Shown here in pieces: positions 1 through 5,416 of a DNA stretch of 13,976 bases. The translations under genes and the position numbers were made by a program. Source of the stretch: an uncultured Aquincola sp. (lineage in GTDB: Bacteria; Pseudomonadota; Gammaproteobacteria; Burkholderiales; Burkholderiaceae). How positions within the stretch are numbered: the first letter of the stretch is position 1; each line of letters starts with the position of its first letter. The stretch is taken from NCBI GenBank assembly GCA_937883885.1, contig CAKZXL010000541.1, positions 1 to 13,976 of the forward strand, read 5' to 3'. Below the pieces are notes generated by a model. The model made no database searches. It saw nothing but the letters and a program-made list of their open reading frames with translations, and was not told where the DNA came from.

Positions 1-196
1 TGGTGATGGCATCCACCAAGGTGGACTTGCCCGAGCCGATGTCGCCGGTGAGCAGGCCGTTGCGGCCATCGAGCTGGTAGCGCCAGACGCAGCGATCGAA
101 GGTGCCCCAGTTCAGCACCTCCAGCCGCTGCAGACGAAAACCCACCCGGCTGTCATCGGCCAGGAAATCCAGGCCCGGCGTTGACGCCTCAAGCAT
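1..196 (-). CDS. jetC: JetC, SMC-like ATPase of a type I Wadjet system (N-terminal part only)
   Basis: This is the first 65 codons of the motor subunit of a Wadjet plasmid-defence complex; the gene runs off the left edge. JetC proteins are SMC/MukB-like coiled-coil ATPases that extrude DNA loops and, with JetA, JetB and the nuclease JetD, lead to cleavage of small circular DNA. The visible part holds the start of the ATPase head: a beta-strand segment ([14 protein letters not shown], about residues 22-35) followed by a perfect Walker A (GDIGSGKST, residues 51-59). The start is set by overlap with jetB: the jetC ATG and the jetB TGA share 8 bases, a coupled arrangement. The family is identified mainly from the JetA and JetB neighbours, because 65 residues of a P-loop head alone would also fit MukB, MksB or SbcC-like proteins. 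The coiled coils and Walker B are outside the window. Confidence 0.88.
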   Translation of the reverse strand, partial: MLEASTPGLDFLADDSRVGFRLQRLEVLNWGTFDRCVWRYQLDGRNGLLTGDIGSGKSTLVDAIT

Positions 197-878
197 CGGC
201 CGCTCCCTGCCCTGCCGAAGCGCCGGCCGGCGCCGACAGGGCCAGACGGTAGGTTTCCAGCCGCGCGTCGAAATCGGCCAGCCACTGCGCATCGACAAAG
301 GCCTTGAGGATGCGCCGCACCTCGAAACGCCCCGGGTCCGCTGCAGCGCCGGCCACCGGCTTGAGGCGGCGCAGAAAGCCCAGTTCCACCACCTTGCCCA
401 GGGTGGCGTCGACCTGATCGACCAGCCGCGCCTCGTTCGTGCCTTCGGGCAAAAACACCCGCATCAGCTCGGCGACCTCTTCGCGCGACAGCACCAGCCG
501 CGTGTCGGCGCCGCCGGCATCGAACTCGGCCAATCGCTTGCGCAGCAGGGCCAGCATCAGGCTCACCGGGTACGACAGCGGCCGGCGCACCACCAGCCGC
601 GGCAGGCGCGCCGCGCCGTCCGACTCGTCCGGATCGGGACGGCTCTTCAAGAAGGCATGGCCCTCGGCTTCGTCCAGCACCAGGTCGAGCAGCAGCACCG
701 CCGCCTGCTCACGCACGCGGGCCTGCAGGCGCAGCAGGCTGGCCCACAGGCGCTCGTCTTCTTCGCGGTAGAGCACGCCCTTGAGCAGCAGCACCATCAG
801 CTGCGACAACTCGGGCACCGCGGGCAGCGCGCTGGGGGCCGAGGCGATCGGCTCGGCGTCGATCAACGGGTCGTCCAT
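189..878 (-). CDS. jetB: JetB, DUF4194 protein of a type I Wadjet system
   Basis: 229-residue DUF4194 protein, the MukE-like (KITE, tandem winged-helix) subunit of Wadjet, which bridges the kleisin JetA and the SMC heads of JetC. Family-like stretches are [18 protein letters not shown] (about residues 92-109), then RLAEFD, a conserved-looking [10 protein letters not shown] segment in the middle, and [16 protein letters not shown] near the C-terminus. The first ~20 residues are Ala/Pro-rich and look variable. The start at 878 is preferred over longer in-frame starts because AAGGAA lies about 5 bases upstream and because upstream codons would overlap jetA. The gap to jetA is 25 bp and the gene overlaps jetC by 8 bp, so the three form one operon. 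Length is normal for the family and I see no frameshift. Confidence 0.93.
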   Translation of the reverse strand: MDDPLIDAEPIASAPSALPAVPELSQLMVLLLKGVLYREEDERLWASLLRLQARVREQAAVLLLDLVLDEAEGHAFLKSRPDPDESDGAARLPRLVVRRPLSYPVSLMLALLRKRLAEFDAGGADTRLVLSREEVAELMRVFLPEGTNEARLVDQVDATLGKVVELGFLRRLKPVAGAAADPGRFEVRRILKAFVDAQWLADFDARLETYRLALSAPAGASAGQGAADA

Positions 879-903
879 GGGGTTCCTTGCGGCGGTGCCG
901 GGT

Positions 904-2382
904 TCAGCGCGTGAAGATGACACGCGGCAGGCGGGCCTCGCGGGTGACGCCCTGGCCCTCGGCATCGACGGCCTGCCAACGGACGGGCTCGACCACCGCC
1001 TCGTCCACCAAGGCGTGGTAGCCGGCCACCGCCCCTTCCCCATCGCCCGCGTGGGCCAGTTCCAGGTAAGCCACCAGCTCGGCCAGGCCTTGCTGCAGCG
1101 GCGTTACGGCCAGCAGCTCATGGAGCGTGACCTGCGACTGCAGCCGCAACGAGCGCAGCACGGTGGCGCGCAGGCGCGCCTTGTCCACCACGACCTGGTC
1201 GAACAGGCGCGCGGTGTCCACGTCGGCCTCGCCGGCCACCACCGCCAGCCCGGACAGGCGGGGCTTGGCAGCGGGCGTGAACAGCGGCCGTTCCAGCGGC
1301 AGCTCGATCTCGGCAGCCATCGCATCGATGTGGGCGACGACACCGCCCGGCGTGGCGCCGCGCAAGCCCAGGGCTTTGGCCTCGATGCCGCGCAACAGCT
1401 CGAGGATGCGGCGGTTTTCGACGAAAGCCCGGTCGTCGAGAAAGCGGCGCAGCTGCTGCGACAGCTGGGCCACCGTGCGCTGGGTGTGCTCGCCGGCTTC
1501 CAGCCAGTCGTGGTGCACGCGCCGCAGGCGGGGCTCGGGCCGCAGCGCACTGACGGCCGGCAGCGCCATCACCTGGGCCAGCCGCTCGCTGAGTTCTTCC
1601 TGCCGGCGGCTGGACATCAGAAAGTCCCAGAAGGCGCGGAAGCTGCGGCCCTGGTCGGAGTCGCCGATGGCATCGCGCGCGCCCATGACTTCATCGAGCA
1701 AGGCGCCCTTGGTGCCTTCCCACAGCGCGATCTTCTCGCGCACCCGCCGATCCAGCAGGCGGAAGTTGTGTTCCACCTCGCGAAAGTCGGACAGCAACTC
1801 GCGCGCGACCTGCTGGAACTGCTGGAAGCGGTCCTTGATGGCCGTGTCGTCGAGCAGGGGCACCTCGCCCGCCAGCGCACGTTGGATCTCGGCGTCCAGT
1901 TTGTCGCGCTTGCGGCGCAGCTCGTCCACCCGCTTGAGCGGATCGACCTCGGTGCCGGCGCTGATCTGTTCGAGCAGCGAAAACAGCGTCATCAGCCGCG
2001 ATTCGGTGCCGACGAAGGCGCGCTCGGTCAGCGACTGAAGCCAGGCCAGCGCCTTCTCGGTGGCCGGCGTCAGGTCGAACTGCGCCTCGTCCGTGCCCGG
2101 CTTGTAGAACTTGCGCAGCCAACCCTTGTCGGGCGCGGCCCAATCGTTCAGGTAGTCCAGCGCCGGTTTGGGGTAAGCCTCGGCGCCCAGTTGCTCGCGC
2201 AGCGTGAACAACTCGTCCTCCAGCAACTCCGCCAGATCGGCTTCGCTCATCACCCGCACGTTGGGCACGACGAACACGCGGTGCAGAAAGCTGGCCACCA
2301 GCGCGGCGTGCGGCGAAGCGAGCAGGCGCCACGCGGGATGGCGCTCACGCAGCGCGACCAGCAGCGTGTGATCAAGCACCAT
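904..2382 (-). CDS. jetA: JetA, DUF3375 protein of a type I Wadjet system
   Basis: 492-residue DUF3375 protein, the kleisin-like (MukF-like) subunit and first gene of the Wadjet operon. Its role in the family is to link the JetC ATPase heads and bind JetB in a condensin-like complex that recognises and helps destroy closed circular plasmids. The N-terminus has the typical LRERHPAWRLL and ALVASFLHRVF segments. It is followed by a helical, charged central part with coiled-coil character around residues 165-230 (VDELRRKRDKLDAEI, then QQFQQVARELLSDFREVEH). The ATG at 2382 is chosen; an in-frame TTG two codons earlier (2388) is the only alternative. Neither has a clear Shine-Dalgarno sequence. Full length for the family, with no internal stop. 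GC content and codon use look like the chromosomal neighbours, so any horizontal arrival would be old or from a similar genome. Confidence 0.92.
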   Translation of the reverse strand: MVLDHTLLVALRERHPAWRLLASPHAALVASFLHRVFVVPNVRVMSEADLAELLEDELFTLREQLGAEAYPKPALDYLNDWAAPDKGWLRKFYKPGTDEAQFDLTPATEKALAWLQSLTERAFVGTESRLMTLFSLLEQISAGTEVDPLKRVDELRRKRDKLDAEIQRALAGEVPLLDDTAIKDRFQQFQQVARELLSDFREVEHNFRLLDRRVREKIALWEGTKGALLDEVMGARDAIGDSDQGRSFRAFWDFLMSSRRQEELSERLAQVMALPAVSALRPEPRLRRVHHDWLEAGEHTQRTVAQLSQQLRRFLDDRAFVENRRILELLRGIEAKALGLRGATPGGVVAHIDAMAAEIELPLERPLFTPAAKPRLSGLAVVAGEADVDTARLFDQVVVDKARLRATVLRSLRLQSQVTLHELLAVTPLQQGLAELVAYLELAHAGDGEGAVAGYHALVDEAVVEPVRWQAVDAEGQGVTREARLPRVIFTR

Positions 2383-2590
2383 GGGCAAAGGCAGCGTGGA
2401 CTGCAGGCAGGCGCCGCGCCCGCCGCCTGGGGTCAGGGCCGGGCAGCCGCGCCGCAGGGCGAGTGGTCATCTCAGGGATGTAGAAGGCAGGTCGTGCAGC
2501 AGGCATCGCCGTTGGTGGCCGATCGGCGGCAGCGCAGTCTAATCGCCCCGCACCGCACCCCTGGCCGGCCGTACGACCCGCGCTGCGCAG
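2383..2590. other. Intergenic region upstream of jetA
   Basis: About 200 bp between the jetA start and the ssrA terminator. I see no integrase fragment, no tRNA, no obvious repeat and no convincing sigma-70 promoter for jetA on the minus strand. The jet promoter may be weak or divergent from consensus. Reading frames crossing this stretch run into ssrA or jetA and look like chance frames in GC-rich DNA. Confidence 0.5.
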
Positions 2591-2624
2591 AAAAAACCCC
2601 GGACCGTTGCCGGTCGGGGTTCTT
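2591..2624 (-). terminator. Rho-independent terminator of ssrA
   Basis: Read on the minus strand: AACCCCGACCG, loop GCAA, CGGTCCGGGGTT, then a run of six T. The stem is about 11 bp with one bulged G, and its 5' end is 10 bases past the mature 3' CCA of tmRNA. It is the classic position and form for an ssrA terminator. It should also end transcription arriving from gph/ubiG and shield jetA from read-through. Confidence 0.9.
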
Positions 2625-2633
2625 GTGGTGATT

Positions 2634-3006
2634 TGGTGGAGCCGGGGGGAATCGAACCCCCGTCCGCGAACCATCACCGGACAGTTCTACATGCGTAGCT
2701 GGCTGATTTGGAGTCTCACGTTGAGGTCGCGCAGCAGCACGCTACCCTTCACGCCAGTCACTAGATCTCGTCCTGAACCGAGTGACCCGGCTCAGAACCA
2801 GCCAATGTGAATGACCTCTCAGTCTAGGATCTTGCGATCTTCAACACGGCCCATTGGCCAACCGTTGAGAGGCTCACCGGTGTTAAGCGGCGAGGGCGAA
2901 ACGTTCGTCGTTCGCAGTTACTTTGTTTCCAGTGGTTTTACGAGCGAACTGGTGCTCGGCATGCCCTGCGCCGGATCCGTACCCACGTCGAAACCAGGTC
3001 GGCCCC
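2634..3006 (-). ncRNA. ssrA: tmRNA (transfer-messenger RNA, ssrA)
   Basis: 373-nt tmRNA, which rescues stalled ribosomes together with SmpB and adds a degradation tag. The 5' end (GGGGCCGACCTGG, at 3006) pairs with the 3' end (CGGCTCC, then ACCA at 2637-2634) to form a 7-bp acceptor stem. The third pair is G-U (3004 with 2640), the alanine identity element expected of tmRNA. The TTCGATTC T-loop follows the normal pattern near 2650-2660. The internal reading frame ends at 2883 with the usual ALAA. The encoded 3' CCA is present. The 5' end lies only 13 bp after the gph stop codon. Boundaries are set by the acceptor-stem pairing and should be accurate to within a base or two. Confidence 0.97.
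2883..2915 (-). other. tmRNA tag-peptide reading frame (ANDERFALAA)
   Basis: Within ssrA, the resume codon GCG begins the tag ANDERFALAA followed by TAA. With the alanine carried by tmRNA itself, the added tag is A-ANDERFALAA. The C-terminal ALAA is the part read by ClpXP/ClpAP. The NDERF core is of the betaproteobacterial kind and supports the taxonomic placement. Confidence 0.95.
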
Positions 3007-3016
3007 AGAACACGAT

Positions 3017-3043
3017 AGTTTAAGCCAGCCGAAGCCATTTCAA
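3017..3043 (-). promoter_or_regulatory. Possible ssrA promoter overlapping the gph stop codon
   Basis: On the minus strand, TTGAAA (3043-3038) lies 15 bases upstream of TAAACT (3022-3017), which ends 10 bases before the tmRNA 5' end. This would allow a short leader that RNase P removes. The -10 element contains the gph stop codon TAA and the -35 lies in the last gph codons. The 15-bp spacer is shorter than ideal, so the call is tentative. Confidence 0.4.
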
Positions 3044-3697
3044 GAGCGCGGCCGGAGATTCCAGTAAAGCGTCGGCGCCCCAGGCCTCGATCACCTCGCC
3101 CTGCCCCAGGTAGCCCCAGGCCGCAGCCAAGGTGGCCATGCCTGCAGCGCGGCCGGCCTGCACGTCGCGCAGGTCGTCGCCCACATAGACGCAAGCCTCG
3201 GGCGCCACGCCGATGCGCCGGGCCGCCTCCAGCAGCGGCGCGGGGTGCGGCTTGGCATGCGGCGTGGTGTCGCCGCACACCACCGCACCCGCGCGGCGGT
3301 CGAGCCCCAGGCCCCGCACCACCGGGTGCGTGAAACGCTCGGCCTTGTTGGTGACGATGCCCCAGGGCAGTCCGGCGGCTTCCAGCGCCTGCAGCACCGG
3401 CACCATCGGGTCGAACACCGCCGTCTGCTGCAGCAGCCCGCGCTCGTACAAGGCCAGGAACTCGTCGCGCAATGCTTCGAATTCGGCATCGCCCGGCCCC
3501 AGGCCGAAGGCACCGCCGATCATGCCGCGGGCACCGGTGCCCACCAACGGGCGCAGCTGGGCGTAAGGCACCGGCGGCAGGCCACGCAGCTCGCGCAGCC
3601 GGTTGGCGGCGCCGGCCAGGTCGGGCGCGCTGTCGATCAAGGTGCCGTCCAGGTCGAACAGCACCGCCTGGATGCCGGCGCGAAACCCGCCGCTCAT
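3020..3697 (-). CDS. gph: HAD-superfamily phosphatase (phosphoglycolate phosphatase-like; possibly MupP)
   Basis: 225-residue HAD subfamily IA phosphatase. Motif I is [10 protein letters not shown] (residues 14-23; nucleophile Asp15, general acid Asp17). Motif II is around Thr116-Asn117 (IVTNK), the motif III lysine is Lys149 (HAKPHP), and motif IV is VGDDLRD (172-178). A cap domain fills residues ~25-95. By usual annotation it hydrolyses 2-phosphoglycolate, a product of DNA repair or oxygenase activity. However, Pseudomonas MupP, the MurNAc-6-phosphate phosphatase of cell-wall recycling, is also a Gph-like protein encoded next to ubiG, and the [17 protein letters not shown] cap segment resembles what I recall of that group. 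Substrate is therefore open. The ATG overlaps the ubiG stop as ATGA (4 bp), so translation is coupled to ubiG; ssrA follows 13 bp after the stop. Confidence 0.85.
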   Translation of the reverse strand: MSGGFRAGIQAVLFDLDGTLIDSAPDLAGAANRLRELRGLPPVPYAQLRPLVGTGARGMIGGAFGLGPGDAEFEALRDEFLALYERGLLQQTAVFDPMVPVLQALEAAGLPWGIVTNKAERFTHPVVRGLGLDRRAGAVVCGDTTPHAKPHPAPLLEAARRIGVAPEACVYVGDDLRDVQAGRAAGMATLAAAWGYLGQGEVIEAWGADALLESPAALLKWLRLA

Positions 3698-4398
3698 GCG
3701 CCCGGCTTCCGGCACGCCACCAGGTAGTTGACGCTGGTGTCGCCCGACAGCCAGTAGCGGCGCGTCAGCGGGTTGTATTCCATGCCCTTGGTCTCGCCCA
3801 TCACCAGGCCGCTCTCGCGGCACCAGCGCGCCAGTTCGCTGGGGCGGATGAACTTGGCGTACTCGTGCGTGCCCTTGGGCAGCAGCTTGAGGATGTGCTC
3901 CGCGCCGACGATGGCGAAGAGGAACGACTTGGGGTTGCGGTTGATGGTGGAAAAGAACGCCCAGCCGCCCGGCTTGACCAGCGTGCTGACGGCGCGCACC
4001 ACCGACGACGGGTCGGGCACGTGCTCCAGCATCTCCATGCAGGTGACGACGTCGAAGCTGCCGGGCTGCTCGGCCGCCAGCGCTTCGGCCGCCACCTCGC
4101 GGTATTCGACGCCGGCCACGCCGGACTCCAGCGCGTGCAGCTGCGCCACCTTCAACGGCTTGTCGGCCAGGTCGATGCCCAGCACCTTGGCGCCGCGCTG
4201 CGCCATGGCCTCGGCCAGGATGCCGCCGCCGCAGCCGACGTCCAGCACCCGTTTGCCGGCCACCGGCACCTGCTGCTCGATCCAGCCCAGCCGCAACGGG
4301 TTGATCTGGTGCAGCGGGCGGAACTCGCTCTCCGGGTCCCACCAGCGATGGGCCAGTTCACTGAATTTCGCCAGTTCTTGAGGATCGGCATTCATCAT
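3694..4398 (-). CDS. ubiG: UbiG, ubiquinone biosynthesis O-methyltransferase
   Basis: 234-residue class I SAM-dependent methyltransferase that performs both O-methylation steps of ubiquinone synthesis (the 3-demethylubiquinol and polyprenyl-dihydroxybenzene/benzoate hydroxyls), acting near the inner membrane. The SAM-binding glycine motif is DVGCGGG (residues 53-59), followed by the acidic LGIDLAD segment and the [11 protein letters not shown] motif. The N-terminal [25 protein letters not shown] stretch is highly typical of UbiG. The start at 4398 follows an AGGA about 8 bases upstream. The adjacent ATG at 4395 is nearly equivalent, and an upstream extension to 4443 would run close to the ompA terminator and adds unfamiliar residues. 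It forms an operon with gph. Confidence 0.95.
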   Translation of the reverse strand: MMNADPQELAKFSELAHRWWDPESEFRPLHQINPLRLGWIEQQVPVAGKRVLDVGCGGGILAEAMAQRGAKVLGIDLADKPLKVAQLHALESGVAGVEYREVAAEALAAEQPGSFDVVTCMEMLEHVPDPSSVVRAVSTLVKPGGWAFFSTINRNPKSFLFAIVGAEHILKLLPKGTHEYAKFIRPSELARWCRESGLVMGETKGMEYNPLTRRYWLSGDTSVNYLVACRKPGA

Positions 4399-4447
4399 GG
4401 ACGACATCCTAACGCGGGCCATTTGGAGATACTTGCCGCACAAATGA

Positions 4448-4471
4448 CAAACCCCGCCGGAGCGGGGTTTG
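4448..4471 (-). terminator. Terminator-like hairpin after the ompA-family gene
   Basis: A perfect 10-bp inverted repeat (CAAACCCCGC, loop of 4, GCGGGGTTTG) begins 20 bp after the OmpA-family stop codon. The T-tract on the minus strand is short and interrupted (TTTGTCATTTG), so it is a weaker intrinsic terminator than that of ssrA. It may end the abundant ompA message, stabilise its 3' end, or allow part of transcription through to ubiG. Confidence 0.7.
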
Positions 4472-4491
4472 CGAAGGAATCGGAGGACCGA

Positions 4492-5148
4492 TTACTTATT
4501 GCGGGTACCAACCACTTCGATTTCCACGCGGCGGTTCTTGGCGCGGCCTTCGGCGGTCTTGTTGTCGGCGACGGGCTGCTTTTCGCCCTTGCCTTCGGTG
4601 TACACGCGGTTCTTCTCGATGCCCTTGGAGGCCAGGTAGGTCTTCACGGCTTCGGCGCGGCGCACCGACAGCTTCTGGTTGTAGGCATCGGTGCCGACGG
4701 AGTCGGTGTGACCCACGGCGATGATGACTTCCAGGTTGATGCCACCGGTCTTGCTGACCAGGTCGTCCAGCTTGGCGCGGGCTTCCGGCTTCAGGGTCGA
4801 CTTGTCGAAGTCGAAGAAGGTGTCAGCGGCGTAGGTGACCTTTTCGCTGACCGGAGCCGGCGGCACGACGGCCGGACGCGGGGCGGGCGCCGGAGCGGGA
4901 GCAGCAGCCGGGGCCGGTGCCGGGGCGGGAGCGGCAGCGGGCTTCAGGGCGCCGTCGCAGCTCGGGTCAGCCGTGGCGGGCGTCCAGTTGGCATCGCGCC
5001 AGCACAGTTCGTTGGTGCCGTTCTTCCAGACGGTACCGTCAGAAGCGCGCCAGTTGTCGTTCGTCTGCGCTTGGGCGAAGGCCGTCGACAGCGGAGCGGC
5101 GAGCGCGACCGATGCAAACAGCACCGCCACGGTGTTCAGTTTCTTCAT
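4492..5148 (-). CDS. ompA: OmpA-family outer-membrane / peptidoglycan-binding protein
   Basis: 218-residue exported protein that likely anchors the outer membrane to peptidoglycan. Residues 1-25 form a Sec signal peptide (Lys-Lys, hydrophobic core, cleavage after AFA). Residues ~30-66 are a short Trp-rich segment with two cysteines (Cys49, Cys64) that could form a disulphide. Residues ~70-99 are a Pro-Ala linker. The OmpA C-terminal domain follows, from about Val104: FFDFDKSTLKPEA (111-123), GHTDSVG (146-152), NQKLSVRRAEAV (157-168) and RAKNRRVEIEV (202-212). These include the Asp and Arg normally used to bind diaminopimelate. There is no eight-strand beta-barrel, unlike enterobacterial OmpA. 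The start at 5148 is fixed by GAGGAG 7 bases upstream and by the signal peptide. It is probably highly expressed, from its own promoter and with its own terminator. Confidence 0.93.
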   Translation of the reverse strand: MKKLNTVAVLFASVALAAPLSTAFAQAQTNDNWRASDGTVWKNGTNELCWRDANWTPATADPSCDGALKPAAAPAPAPAPAAAPAPAPAPRPAVVPPAPVSEKVTYAADTFFDFDKSTLKPEARAKLDDLVSKTGGINLEVIIAVGHTDSVGTDAYNQKLSVRRAEAVKTYLASKGIEKNRVYTEGKGEKQPVADNKTAEGRAKNRRVEIEVVGTRNK

Positions 5149-5204
5149 TGATTCTCCTCTCAAGGAAAGCCGCAGTTGTGCTGCGTAACGTCCAAATTCG
5201 GAAG

Positions 5205-5235
5205 CGTATAACTTGGCAAGCGCCTTGTTTGTCAA
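5205..5235 (-). promoter_or_regulatory. Predicted sigma-70 promoter of the ompA-family gene
   Basis: On the minus strand a perfect -35 TTGACA (5235-5230) is followed after 18-19 bases by TTATAC/TATACG (5211-5205), giving a 5' leader of about 50 nt that ends in a strong Shine-Dalgarno sequence. The -10 element is imperfect and the spacer is on the long side, but this is the most AT-rich stretch of the intergenic region. Confidence 0.6.
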
Positions 5236-5327
5236 GCGCCACCACCGACGCGAAGGATTGTGCCATACGGCGCTCGGCTGGCCCCATTTTGGCAATTGCC
5301 CGGCCGGCAGGTAACACCTGTGTTGCG

Positions 5328-5357
5328 TTCGAGCGACAGAGGACTGACGCTTAGAAT
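5328..5357 (+). promoter_or_regulatory. Possible gyrA promoter
   Basis: TAGAAT (5352-5357) matches the -10 consensus at five of six positions. A poor -35 candidate, TTCGAG, lies 18 bases upstream. The predicted leader would be about 50 nt, and there is no clear Shine-Dalgarno sequence before the gyrA ATG. gyrA promoters are often supercoiling-sensitive; nothing here directly shows that. Confidence 0.35.
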
Positions 5358-5416
5358 CCCGCGTCTCACACCCCACAGGTCACGGCGCTCGCGCGCCGCC
5401 CGCGTTTGCCGCCCTC

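Noticed and set aside
1..196. Considered MukB/MksB or SbcC instead of JetC
   Set aside because: The upstream DUF3375 and DUF4194 genes are specific partners of Wadjet type I, whereas MukF/MukE or MksF/MksE would be expected otherwise.
781..2631. 616-codon plus-strand open frame across jetA and into the ssrA terminator
   Set aside because: The protein is low-complexity Gln/Arg/Gly-rich, lies opposite the DUF3375 gene and runs through a terminator; this fits a codon-bias shadow.
2372..2677. Small 101-codon minus-strand frame between ssrA and jetA
   Set aside because: It begins inside the tmRNA 3' end and crosses the ssrA terminator; the residues over tmRNA are translated structural RNA. No ribosome binding site or family resemblance is seen.
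3698..4342. N-terminal extension of gph to 440 residues
   Set aside because: The extension lies out of frame inside ubiG and is Gly/Arg/Ala-rich noise. The HAD domain begins right after the ATG at 3697, which overlaps the ubiG stop.
4860..4940. Repeat-like GC-rich tract, considered as a tandem repeat or CRISPR-like element
   Set aside because: It encodes the Pro-Ala linker of the OmpA-family protein; the repetition comes from alternating Pro and Ala codons and there are no spacers.
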